A stretch of 22,531 bases of DNA from Desulfonema limicola (lineage in GTDB: Bacteria > Desulfobacterota > Desulfobacteria > Desulfobacterales > Desulfosalsimonadaceae), in contig DYLE01000015.1 in NCBI GenBank assembly GCA_020722245.1, forward strand, positions 1 to 22,531, in the 5' to 3' direction. Positions 15,710 through 22,531 of this stretch are shown piece after piece. The first letter of the stretch is position 1, and every line of letters starts with the position of its first letter. The notes below the pieces were generated by a model. It was not told the DNA's origin and searched no databases. It worked only from the letters and a program-made list of their open reading frames with translations. A program made the position numbers and the translations under genes.

Positions 15710-16883
15710 TAATCATAGGCTTAATATTTAATCCATCAGGAGATTGTTTAAGAAAATATCCGTCGGTCATCCCCGAGATGAAGTCCCGGACAATCTCCGC
15801 CGGTCGATGGCTCTCTATATAAGCGGCGGACATGCCATCGATAAAATTGGTATAGATCGGAGAATCTAAATGCTTTTGATGGATGTCCTCAAGAAACCTG
15901 TCAAACACGATTTCAAACAGCTCCCGAATCGTCTTCTGGTGCTTTTTTATCCTGGGGTTCATGTAAATTGCCTCGTAGTTGAAACTTTTTAACCGGATCA
16001 GGGCCTCTGACACCTCCTCGCTGAAGGCGATATACGGTTTTTTGTAGCTGTTTGTAATCACATCGGTCACCAGGGAGTAAACGATGGTGCCGTTGGTGTT
16101 TCCCAGGCGGTTTACGCTCTCACGGGGAAGATCGGAGCGTTTGATCAGGTTGAGCCGGATCGCATCCTCGATATCCCTGCCGATATAGCTGATGGTGTCC
16201 GCAAACCGGACCACGCACCCTTCCAGGGTCATGGGCACGAGCCGGATCTTGCGGCCCGATTTTTTCTCCATGACCTCCCGGTCATAATCGGCAAACCCCT
16301 TGTCCTGCATGGGGGCCAGGGTACGGTTATGGATCTCCCCGTCATGGCATAAAATCCCGTCCAGGGTCTGAAGGCAGAGGTTCCACCCCTGGCCTTTGCG
16401 CTCGACCTTTTCCAGAAACTGGACGCTCTGCACATTATGGAAAAACAGGCCGATGCCATGGCGGGTGCAGATATCGGACAAAAACCGCTCGCCGTCATGA
16501 CCAAAGGGCGGATGACCGATGTCATGGCCGATGGCGATCGCCTCGATAAGGTCCCCGTTTAACCCCAAAAACCTTCCGATGGTCCGGGCGATCTTTGAGA
16601 CCAGCTGAACATGCAGCATCCGGTGGGTGATGTGATCGTTTTCGATCAGATAAAAAACCTGGGTCTTGTCAAAATACCGGGTATAGGCCAAGGAATACAG
16701 GATGCGGTCCACATCCACGGCAAAGCCCTGGCGGTAATCGCTTTCAAGGCGGGGTTCCGGAACGCGGCGAATCCCATCCACGCTCCGGGCGGCCAAAGGG
16801 TTCAACCCTTGCGCCTCTCTCTGATCCAAAAGGGATTTCAGGCCTTTAAGGGAATCGCTGATTTCATCGTTCTTCACGATCAC
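15705..16883 (-). CDS. dGTPase-like HD-domain phosphohydrolase
   Basis: This is a cytoplasmic HD-domain enzyme of 392 residues resembling deoxyguanosinetriphosphate triphosphohydrolases, which cleave dNTPs to deoxynucleoside and triphosphate. Metal ligands H87, H120-D121 (GHDIGHPPFGHDGE) and D229 (RFADTISYIGRDIED) are present. The N-terminal family motif is diverged: the usual R-I-I-x-S-x-A-x-R-R-L before KTQVF reads RILYSLAYTRYFDKTQVF here. So the substrate may differ. The start is GTG 16883 with GGAGAAG upstream, 48 bases after the LolB-like gene. Located near mutS, it fits a nucleotide-pool or genome-maintenance theme, but the substrate is not proven. Confidence 0.85.
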   Translation of the reverse strand: MIVKNDEISDSLKGLKSLLDQREAQGLNPLAARSVDGIRRVPEPRLESDYRQGFAVDVDRILYSLAYTRYFDKTQVFYLIENDHITHRMLHVQLVSKIARTIGRFLGLNGDLIEAIAIGHDIGHPPFGHDGERFLSDICTRHGIGLFFHNVQSVQFLEKVERKGQGWNLCLQTLDGILCHDGEIHNRTLAPMQDKGFADYDREVMEKKSGRKIRLVPMTLEGCVVRFADTISYIGRDIEDAIRLNLIKRSDLPRESVNRLGNTNGTIVYSLVTDVITNSYKKPYIAFSEEVSEALIRLKSFNYEAIYMNPRIKKHQKTIRELFEIVFDRFLEDIHQKHLDSPIYTNFIDGMSAAYIESHRPAEIVRDFISGMTDGYFLKQSPDGLNIKPMII

Positions 16884-16931
16884 TTTTCTTCTCCATGCGC
16901 CGCTTAAAACCCTGTCTGCCTTCTTTGTCGC

Positions 16932-17690
16932 TTACGGCTGCTCAAGGAGGAACATTTCATCGGTAACTGAAAAATCGGTCCAGCACCGATCCACGGCCAG
17001 GCTGAACCCGGCTTCCTGATCCGTGGCGACAACCAGGTCAAATGGAATCCCATACCCATTGACCTCTTTGATCCTATCCAACTCGGCGTAATACACCAGG
17101 CGGCCCCGGCAAAACACCTCGACCTTTTGAACCCTTTTCTCATCGCTGTTTATGTATATCTTTTCCACCACCCCGCCAAACCGCTTCTTCAACACCAGCA
17201 CATCCGCAGCATTTTCCTTTTGCAGCAGCACCCTGTCATGCGCGTAAACAGGAATCAGACCAGCCAGGTAAAAAACAATCTCGCTTGCCCGAATCGGAAC
17301 CCCGGTTAGGGGCTCCAGGCTCGGATCCGCACCGGATTTGTGGTAAATGGCATGCTCATAGGGGGACAGAAGGGAATATCCTTTGCCGTCATAGACCAGC
17401 TTGGCAAAGGGCTGGCCGGACGGGCCCATCACCTCCATGCGCAGCCGTCCGTCCGTTGCGCCCAGCCATGCCATGCGCGACACCGGCAGATTGCTTTCCC
17501 CCCAGAGCCTGATCCTGCCGATCCCCTTGACAAAGCAGTTCCTTCCTGTCTGAGCCTCCAGACCGGACAAAAGAAGGGCGGCCTGTTGGGATTCAATGGA
17601 ACCCTGAATGCGGGCGGGTCCCCTCACGCCGGCGCAGGCGGGAAGAAAAAGGATAACCAGGAAAAGGATGAGGCCGGCCGCCCTACTCAT
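16932..17690 (-). CDS. LolB-like / DUF4292 outer-membrane lipoprotein
   Basis: From ATG 17690 the protein has 252 residues and begins with a lipoprotein signal of about 18 residues ending LPAC (C19). An upstream in-frame ATG at 17735 would put a basic tail before the signal, so I prefer 17690. Its start overlaps the stop of the TPR lipoprotein by 8 bases, a sign of translational coupling. The mature part has a beta-rich pattern with a WLGATDGRLRMEVMGPSGQPFAKLV-type region that resembles LolB/DUF4292 proteins, which accept lipoproteins from LolA and insert them into the outer membrane. The match is weak, so the function is tentative. Confidence 0.65.
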   Translation of the reverse strand: MSRAAGLILFLVILFLPACAGVRGPARIQGSIESQQAALLLSGLEAQTGRNCFVKGIGRIRLWGESNLPVSRMAWLGATDGRLRMEVMGPSGQPFAKLVYDGKGYSLLSPYEHAIYHKSGADPSLEPLTGVPIRASEIVFYLAGLIPVYAHDRVLLQKENAADVLVLKKRFGGVVEKIYINSDEKRVQKVEVFCRGRLVYYAELDRIKEVNGYGIPFDLVVATDQEAGFSLAVDRCWTDFSVTDEMFLLEQP

Positions 17691-19410
17691 CAGGACTGAC
17701 GCCCTTTTCCTTGAGCGATTTGATCTTCTTTTCAATGCCGGTCTTGTCGTTTTCCTTCTTCATCAGGGAGCGCTCATAGACCTCAAGGGCTTTTTGCGGA
17801 TCGTCCATCTCCAAATAGATATCCCCCAGGTGCTCCAGAATGGTCGGATCTTCCGGCACAATGCTTGCGGCTTTTTCAAGGCAGGTCGCAGCCTCCTCAA
17901 TCAGTCCTTTTTTGTAATACAACCATCCGAGGCTGTCGATGATATACCCGTTATCCGGCTTCTTTTCCAAGGCCTTCTTGATCATGCGCTCGGCTTCGTC
18001 AAGGTGGATTCCCTTATCCGCGTAAGTATACCCGACATAGTTCAACGCATCCGCATGCTCCGGGTCGATCGCGATCACCTTTTTCATCTGTTCCACGGCC
18101 TCATCGGCCCGGCCCTGCTTGTCGTAAACCACACCCAGCTCAAAGATCAGGCCCACATCCGAAGGCGCAATCTCAAGCCCCTTGTCAATAATGGCAACAG
18201 CCTCATCAAACCATCCCTTATCCAGGTAAAAGGAGCTCAGGTAAGGAATGATCTGAACCTTGATCTTGTCTGCGGCCGCTTCATAGGCCACCTTCAACAC
18301 CTCGATCCCCTTGTCGATCTCCTTGTTGTTGTAATGAATAATGGCCATGTGAAGCGCCGCGTCGGGATAAAAATCAGCCTCGGGCCGCACCTGCTGAAAC
18401 TGCGCCATCGCCATATCCATCTTTTTGAGCGCATAGTAGGCGATTCCCACGGCATAATGAAGCTCGGAGTTCTCGGGGGCTCCCACCAGCATTCCCTCGA
18501 GTATGATCACCGCATCCTCATTCCGGTCCTCCAAAATCAGGTTCCGGATGACCGCGCGAACCAGGTTGGGGTCGTCTATGCTTTTCTGGCCCAGACCCTT
18601 GAAAAGCGACTCAGCCGCGCCGGTCCTGAAATTTTTATGGTATAAAAGCCCCAGCTCCAGGGCGGCCTGAATATTGGCGGGGTTGTACTCAAGGATCTCC
18701 TCATAGATATGAATCAGCTTGAGGGTCTGCTTGGTCGATTGATAAATCCTGATCAACTCCAGACGCGGTTCAATCAGCTCCGGCGCCAGCTCCAGGGTCT
18801 TTAAAAAACAGGCCTCGGCGCTTTTCACATCATGGGTCAATTCATGGATCAGACCCTGATAAAAATAGCCGGTATAATCGCCGGCAAACCGCTGCGTCAT
18901 CTGTTCAAAGACACGCAGGGCGTTTACCATGTCTCCCTCATCCATGTACATCCTTCCCAGGACGAGGTAGATGTTCTTGAGTTCGGGATTAAGGGCCAGC
19001 ACCTTTTCATACAGCGGCTTGACATCCGCCTCCTTATCGAGGCTCTTTTGAAGGGTGGCTTTAAGGATCAGGGCGTCAACGGAATCCGGTTTCTGTGCAA
19101 GGATCTCCTCCACAAGACTTAAAGACTTTTCATTTTCGTTGTTCTGAAAATAGAGAAGCGCCAGCTCCTCCTTAAGGTATACCGACTGGGGATCCTGGGT
19201 TATGGCCTGATCGAGAAAACCGATGGCCCCACTTAAATTTCCCAGGTTTTTCTGGATCTGCTCCTCCAAAAAAAGGTAATAACCGCTCACCGGCTCGGGC
19301 GCCGTGTCCGGTCCGGCTGGAGCAGCGGACGGATTCGGTCTTTGGGCATGAAACCCGCAGCCCCAAGCCATAAAAACAGAAACCAGTATTGCAAAACCAA
19401 TCTTCTTCAT
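17683..19410 (-). CDS. TPR-repeat lipoprotein
   Basis: The protein has 575 residues. It has a signal sequence ending AWGC (C18), an unusual lipobox, so outer-membrane or inner-membrane attachment is likely but not certain. A Pro/Ala spacer follows, then about a dozen tetratricopeptide repeats (from about 45 to 560), with typical TPR strings such as YLVLGRMYMDEGDMVNALRVFEQ and ALNYVGYTYADKGIHLDEAERMI. It is a scaffold for protein contacts in the envelope. I take ATG 19410, with AAGGTGG (19416-19422) 5 bases upstream; the GTG at 19419 sits inside that site. It overlaps the LolB-like gene by 8 bases, so the two probably act together in outer-membrane assembly, which is inference. Confidence 0.8.
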   Translation of the reverse strand: MKKIGFAILVSVFMAWGCGFHAQRPNPSAAPAGPDTAPEPVSGYYLFLEEQIQKNLGNLSGAIGFLDQAITQDPQSVYLKEELALLYFQNNENEKSLSLVEEILAQKPDSVDALILKATLQKSLDKEADVKPLYEKVLALNPELKNIYLVLGRMYMDEGDMVNALRVFEQMTQRFAGDYTGYFYQGLIHELTHDVKSAEACFLKTLELAPELIEPRLELIRIYQSTKQTLKLIHIYEEILEYNPANIQAALELGLLYHKNFRTGAAESLFKGLGQKSIDDPNLVRAVIRNLILEDRNEDAVIILEGMLVGAPENSELHYAVGIAYYALKKMDMAMAQFQQVRPEADFYPDAALHMAIIHYNNKEIDKGIEVLKVAYEAAADKIKVQIIPYLSSFYLDKGWFDEAVAIIDKGLEIAPSDVGLIFELGVVYDKQGRADEAVEQMKKVIAIDPEHADALNYVGYTYADKGIHLDEAERMIKKALEKKPDNGYIIDSLGWLYYKKGLIEEAATCLEKAASIVPEDPTILEHLGDIYLEMDDPQKALEVYERSLMKKENDKTGIEKKIKSLKEKGVSPDE

Positions 19411-19688
19411 ATAATCCACCTTATGATCCCGGGCGACAGGATCGACCTTTTTGCCCTGTGTTATCCATTTGATGCATTGATAAAAAGTAAGCCGCGAGCG
19501 AGATTGAGGCTTTTGGGGAAATAAGCGGTTTGCGTTGAATGCGTTAAAAATTGCAAGCTGTTTAATGCGCTTGCGCCAAGTTCTTGCACTTTAGGATTCA
19601 ATCCGAACCGCGCCCCGAAAGACTCACGACGCGAACAGCCTTGACTGTTTAGGATTCCATTATAAATTTAACCCTCTTTTTTATGTCG
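19411..19688 (-). other. 278-base intergenic region with an imperfect direct repeat
   Basis: No gene is supported here. The region holds two 13-base copies of TTTAGGATTCAAT / TTTAGGATTCCAT on the plus strand (19590-19602 and 19648-19660), differing at one base, and between them a short inverted repeat AACAG-CCTTGA-CTGTT (about 19634-19649). It must contain the promoter of the TPR-lipoprotein gene or a readthrough from rpoH, but I see no clear -35/-10 pair. Confidence 0.45.
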
Positions 19689-20645
19689 CTATCCATATAA
19701 ATCATAATCAGGAATTTCACTTTGGAAATACTGTTTTAGTTTTTTTATGATATTTTTTTCAAGCTGGCGCACCCGCTCCCTGGAAATTTTATACCTGTCC
19801 CCGATATCCTGAAGGGTCAACGGGGTCTCTGTAAATATCCGGTTATCAAATATTTCCAGCTCCCGCTTGCTCAGCTTGGTTCGGAACACCGCGACCTTTT
19901 CCTTTAAAAGGGACTCGATCTCCTTTTTAGCCATCTGACTCTCAACGGATTCATCCCCGGAGCTCAAAAATTCTCCCCTTTCCGTGTCGGAATCCTCTTT
20001 CAAAGGCGCGTCCAGGGACAGATCCCACCCATCCAGCCTCTGGTGCATCTCCGTGATCTCCTGTTCCGAAACCCCCAGCCGATCGGAGAGGAGCTTGGGT
20101 TGAGGATCAAACCCCTGATCAATCAGACTCTGTTTCTCTTTTTTAAGCCTGAAAAAGAGCTTGCGCTGGCCCTGGGTGGTGCCGATCTTCACCAGCCGCC
20201 AGTTGTCCATGATAAACTTGAGGATATAGGCCTTGATCCAGAAGGAGGCATAGTATGAGAACTTGACGTTTTTGTAGGGATCAAACTTCTGAACCGCCTG
20301 CATCAGCCCGATGTTGCCCTCCTGAATCAGGTCCAGCAGGTTCTGCATCCACACCCGCTGAAACTCCAGGGCGATCTTCACCACCAGCCGAAGGTTGGAG
20401 GTGGCCAGGATATACGCGGCATCCGTGTCGTCCTCCTCCTGAACCCGTTTGCCGAGCTCAATCTCTTCCTCCCGGGTGAGTAGCCTGTAGCGGCTGATCT
20501 CCGCGAGATAGCGCTGCAGCGGGTCATAGGCGACCAGGCTTTTTCCGTCGTTTTTTTTCGGAAGCCGGTATGCGGACCGGTCGGTGATCCGGTCCCTTTC
20601 ACTCAGCCCCTTTTCGGGATCATTTTTCTTTTTCTTCTTGCCCAT
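19689..20645 (-). CDS. rpoH: RNA polymerase sigma-32 factor
   Basis: This is a group 3 sigma-70 family factor of 318 residues that directs RNA polymerase to heat-shock and envelope-stress promoters. Region 2 runs from about 40 to 150, with LLDLIQEGNIGLMQAVQKFD and KFSYYASFWIKAYI. The RpoH box is at 155-171 (GTTQGQRKLFFRLKKEK), closely matching E. coli RpoH. Region 4 with the helix-turn-helix LTLQDIGDRYKISRERVRQLE is at about 275-300. Region 1.1 is missing, as usual for RpoH. A basic N-terminal tail (residues 2-7) is unusual. The ATG at 20645 has AAAGG about 8 bases upstream. It is transcribed divergently from the tRNA gene. Confidence 0.88.
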   Translation of the reverse strand: MGKKKKKNDPEKGLSERDRITDRSAYRLPKKNDGKSLVAYDPLQRYLAEISRYRLLTREEEIELGKRVQEEDDTDAAYILATSNLRLVVKIALEFQRVWMQNLLDLIQEGNIGLMQAVQKFDPYKNVKFSYYASFWIKAYILKFIMDNWRLVKIGTTQGQRKLFFRLKKEKQSLIDQGFDPQPKLLSDRLGVSEQEITEMHQRLDGWDLSLDAPLKEDSDTERGEFLSSGDESVESQMAKKEIESLLKEKVAVFRTKLSKRELEIFDNRIFTETPLTLQDIGDRYKISRERVRQLEKNIIKKLKQYFQSEIPDYDLYG

Positions 20646-20723
20646 GAGATACGCCTTTCACATCCGCTGCAGGCTGTTTCCGAGACCCCTTCTTTGCGGC
20701 GGTCTTTGTATTTGCACTCTTTT

Positions 20724-20729
20724 ATTATA
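20724..20729 (-). promoter_or_regulatory. Candidate -10 box upstream of rpoH
   Basis: A perfect TATAAT on the minus strand lies 78 bases before the rpoH start in a very AT-rich stretch. The matching -35 position is poor, so this is a weak prediction, or the promoter depends on another factor. Confidence 0.3.
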
Positions 20730-20752
20730 TCTTTTTTTTCTTATATTTGATA

Positions 20753-20781
20753 TGGACAAAAAATACAAATCATGTTAACAT
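20753..20781 (+). promoter_or_regulatory. Predicted promoter of tRNA-Arg
   Basis: TGGACA (20753-20758), a 17-base spacer and TAACAT (20776-20781) lie 16 bases before the tRNA. Five of six -35 bases and four of six -10 bases match sigma-70 consensus. It faces away from the rpoH promoter region. Confidence 0.5.
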
Positions 20782-20797
20782 TTTTTTTTTAAAAAAT

Positions 20798-20874
<77 letters not shown>

Positions 20875-20991
20875 TTAAAATCAATAGGTTACATCATAAA
20901 ATAAAATCCGCTGCCTATTTCCTTTGGTTTTTACACCAGCATCCACCTTTAGCGTAGATCTCCACAAAAAACATGCCATAAAGAGTTATTT
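20875..20991. other. AT-rich spacer between tRNA-Arg and the insertion element
   Basis: This stretch holds no gene, and I see no clear terminator after the tRNA and no tRNA-fragment repeat that would mark an integration site. Confidence 0.5.
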
Positions 20992-21018
20992 CCTGATTAA
21001 GTGGCAAAAATTTTGCAT
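20992..21018 (+). repeat. Left terminal inverted repeat of the IS1380-family element
   Basis: It begins CCTGATTAAGTGGCA and matches the reverse complement of the last 27 bases of the window at 18 of 27 positions. It starts with CC, as family ends usually do. Confidence 0.65.
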
Positions 21019-21034
21019 TATTTGATATAATTAC

Positions 21035-21062
21035 TTGATTTTATTATTTATTATGATATATA
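21035..21062 (+). promoter_or_regulatory. Possible promoter of the transposase
   Basis: TTGATT (21035-21040), a 16-base spacer and TATATA (21057-21062) lie 38 bases before the transposase start. The surrounding DNA is very AT-rich, so chance matches are easy. Confidence 0.3.
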
Positions 21063-21099
21063 TCCTTCCAACAATAAATCACTTGGGAGGTGAACCGAT

Positions 21100-22339
21100 A
21101 TGGCTACCATTTTCACCATCAAACAAGGCGAAGAAACCCTTACCAGTCAGCCTGGCTTAGCGCTTATTGGGGTGTTGCTGGCCCGGACAAAACTGCAAGA
21201 AAGATTAACCCTACAACCTTATTTGTAGACTAAGTAACTGAAAATCAAAGAAAAAATCGAAAAGCTCGAAAATTCGATAAATCAAACAAGTCCAGTTGCT
21301 TATCTTGATAAGTCACGTTGTAGGGTTAAACCAGATAGATCTTGCCGGTTGCCGCCAACCCAGGATTTCCCACGCGGACATGATCTTTGCCATGCGGGGT
21401 CTGATTTGTCTGCGGAAGCCCGATTATGATGCCATTGAGTCTTTCCGGGACAACCTTTCCAAGACCTTCAAAGAAGGTGTTTCCCGCGCTTATAAAGGGG
21501 TTGATGGGTTTTCCCCCATCTTTGGATACCTTGGCAAAGAGGGATACCTGGTCAATCTCGAACTTCGAGAGGGGGGTCAGCATTGCCAGAAAGAAACTCC
21601 GCAATTTATCACTGCCTGTATTGAATATGCTCAAAAAATAACGGACCAATCGGTTCTGGTGCGACTGGATTCTGCAATGACAGCGCCGACAACATCGCCC
21701 GTTGTCGGGCAAAAAATGCCGAATTGATCATCAAGCGCAATTTGCGAAAAGAAGATCCTCGTGCCTGGCTCAAGCCGGCCAAGGAAATCGGGGTTCAAGT
21801 CCCCTGCCGTGAAGGAAAAAGAATCTGGCGGGGAAGAACCCGCTTGGATCTCAACGGCAATCCCTTGCCAGCGCCGATCGTATTTGAAGTCACGGGACGC
21901 ACCTCGAAAAAGGGTCAGGCATTGCTTTTTCCCGAGATCACGGTGGATTCCTACTGGGTCAGCCTTGCTCTGGAACCCTATGAAACGATCCTGTTGTATC
22001 ACGATCACGGTACCAGTGAGCAGTTCCATTCCGAGATCAAGAGCGATATGGATTTAGAGAGACTTCCCAGCGGACGGTTTTCGAATAAGGCGTTTATTCT
22101 GATTCTCGGGTATAATCTCTTGAGGCTCTGCAACCGGGAAAGCCTCCGGGAAGACAATGGTTGATATTCGCAAACCAGCCCAGCGCAGAAGAATACGCAG
22201 GGTTATGTTGAATCCCATTTACATGGCCGGCAGGATTATCCATACATCTCGAAGGGGATTCATCAGTATGGGAAAAACAAATCCATTTGCGCCGTTATGG
22301 GGCAAGGGTTACCGGCGATTGGCTTTGGAAACAGCATAA
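21100..22339 (+). pseudogene. IS1380-family transposase pseudogene
   Basis: The frame starts at ATG 21100 (GGGAGG at 21085-21090) with MATIFTIKQGEETLTSQ and GLALIGVLLARTKLQERL, a typical N-terminus. It is interrupted after codon RL by a 117-base insertion (21209-21325) carrying stop codons. Past it the frame resumes with NQIDLAGCRQPRISHADMI and KPDYDAIESFRDN. The protein then jumps to KEGVSRAYKG; the expected stretch between these, probably with the first catalytic Asp, seems deleted (near 21451-21475). A one-base deletion near 21672 breaks the conserved LDSGNDSADN. A second frameshift near 22140-22160 separates the C-terminal end (RKPAQRRRIRRVML to RRLALETA), which stops at 22339. With four lesions it is certainly inactive. 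Confidence 0.8.
21205..21329 (+). mobile_element. 117-base MITE-like fold-back insertion with TTAA target duplication
   Basis: TTAA at 21205-21208 and again at 21326-21329 flank an insert (21209-21325) whose ends are CCCTACAAC and GTTGTAGGG, a perfect 9-base inverted repeat (13 with the TTAA). Further inner arms are also symmetric about base 21267: TAAGTAACTG (21231-21240) with CAGTTGCTTA (21293-21302), and ATCGAA (21256-21261) with TTCGAT (21273-21278). Removing the insert plus one TTAA restores the transposase frame exactly (TTA AAC CAG, coding L-N-Q). It encodes nothing. A miniature inverted-repeat transposable element is the best reading. Its ends differ from those of the host element, so it was moved by some other transposase. 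Confidence 0.75.
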
Positions 22340-22504
22340 CCAACACGATTGGCAAAAAAGGATCGGGCAATATAAAAAAGAATAGGTATGCCCGGATTTT
22401 GGTAAAATGAGATAAGCCGGCTTTTGATGGATTTCTGCGCCGATAATTTTGATTGAGCGCATCAAACTTGTTTTCAAAGAGCAAAAGCTGAAATTTTAAA
22501 GAAG

Positions 22505-22531
22505 ATGCAGGTTCAATGCCACGGATTCAGG
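22505..22531 (+). repeat. Right terminal inverted repeat of the IS1380-family element
   Basis: It is the inverted partner of 20992-21018 and ends flush with the last base of the window. Confidence 0.65.

Larger units (their letters stand above)
20992..22531 (+). mobile_element. Decayed IS1380-family insertion sequence
   Basis: The element is bounded by 27-base imperfect inverted repeats (18 of 27 matches, sharing CCTGA, GTGGCA and TGCAT at the same places) at 20992-21018 and 22505-22531. It encodes one transposase of the IS1380 family, recognised by the strings KEGVSRAYKGVDGFSPIFGYL, ELREGGQH and RLDS / NDSADN. Total length is about 1.54 kb, somewhat shorter than usual for the family, in line with an internal deletion. 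The right repeat ends exactly at the window's last base, so the flanking target duplication cannot be read. The transposase is not intact, so the copy cannot move by itself. Confidence 0.7.

Noticed and set aside
17608..18645. Long open frame on the plus strand, 345 codons
   Set aside because: It lies entirely antisense to the TPR and LolB-like lipoprotein genes, has no ribosome binding site and resembles no family; the minus-strand genes have clear domains.
19641..19666. TTGACT followed by TATAAA on the plus strand
   Set aside because: The spacing is only about 14 bases and no plus-strand gene follows.
21326..21712. Minus-strand open frame inside the insertion sequence
   Set aside because: It is the antisense of the conserved transposase stretch and has no family resemblance of its own.
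22263..22484. Minus-strand frame of 73 codons at the right end
   Set aside because: It overlaps the transposase C-terminus and the inverted-repeat side of the element, with no domain or ribosome binding site.

Overview
The window reads as chromosomal DNA of a Gram-negative deltaproteobacterium in the broad sense (Desulfobacterota, or a relative such as Myxococcota). The grounds are an MglA/MglB-type GTPase pair, PATAN-type (DUF4388) response-regulator proteins, a LolB-like lipoprotein, a sigma-32 factor and an AMIN-type cell-wall amidase. No rRNA or other marker pins the taxon down further. From base 1 to 20645 every gene I can support lies on the minus strand, so transcription runs from high to low coordinates. 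The right end holds one plus-strand tRNA and a decayed insertion sequence.

Region A (8544 down to 1) is a signalling cluster. In transcription order it encodes: an MglB-like roadblock protein; an MglA-like small GTPase; two uncharacterised soluble proteins; a membrane sensor with a zinc ribbon, two membrane segments, a Cache-like periplasmic domain and a HAMP domain but no output domain; a PATAN-like protein; a response regulator with REC and PATAN-like domains; a second roadblock protein; and, after a 206-base gap with a hairpin and a good promoter, a GspE/PilB-type secretion or pilus ATPase with a TPR-like N-terminal extension. The window edge cuts off the end of this ATPase. In Myxococcus and Thermus, MglA/MglB control polarity and type IV pilus function. 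By inference, this cluster is a candidate switch linking an extracytoplasmic signal to a pilus or secretion motor.

Region B (20645 down to 8666) is housekeeping. It runs rpoH (sigma-32), a TPR lipoprotein, a LolB-like lipoprotein, a dGTPase-like HD hydrolase, a UPF0280 protein, a LapA-type membrane protein, mutS, an AMIN/Amidase_3 N-acetylmuramoyl-L-alanine amidase, and purB. Several neighbours overlap or lie within 60 bases of each other, so much of this is probably co-transcribed.

Region C (20646 to 22531) holds divergent promoters, a tRNA-Arg(TCT), and an IS1380-family element. The element's 27-base terminal inverted repeats lie at 20992-21018 and at the last 27 bases of the window, so the sequence stops at the right end of the element. 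Its transposase is a pseudogene with two frameshifts and an apparent internal deletion. It is also split by a 117-base fold-back insertion flanked by a TTAA duplication, which looks like a miniature transposable element (MITE) and is the clearest hidden structure in the window.
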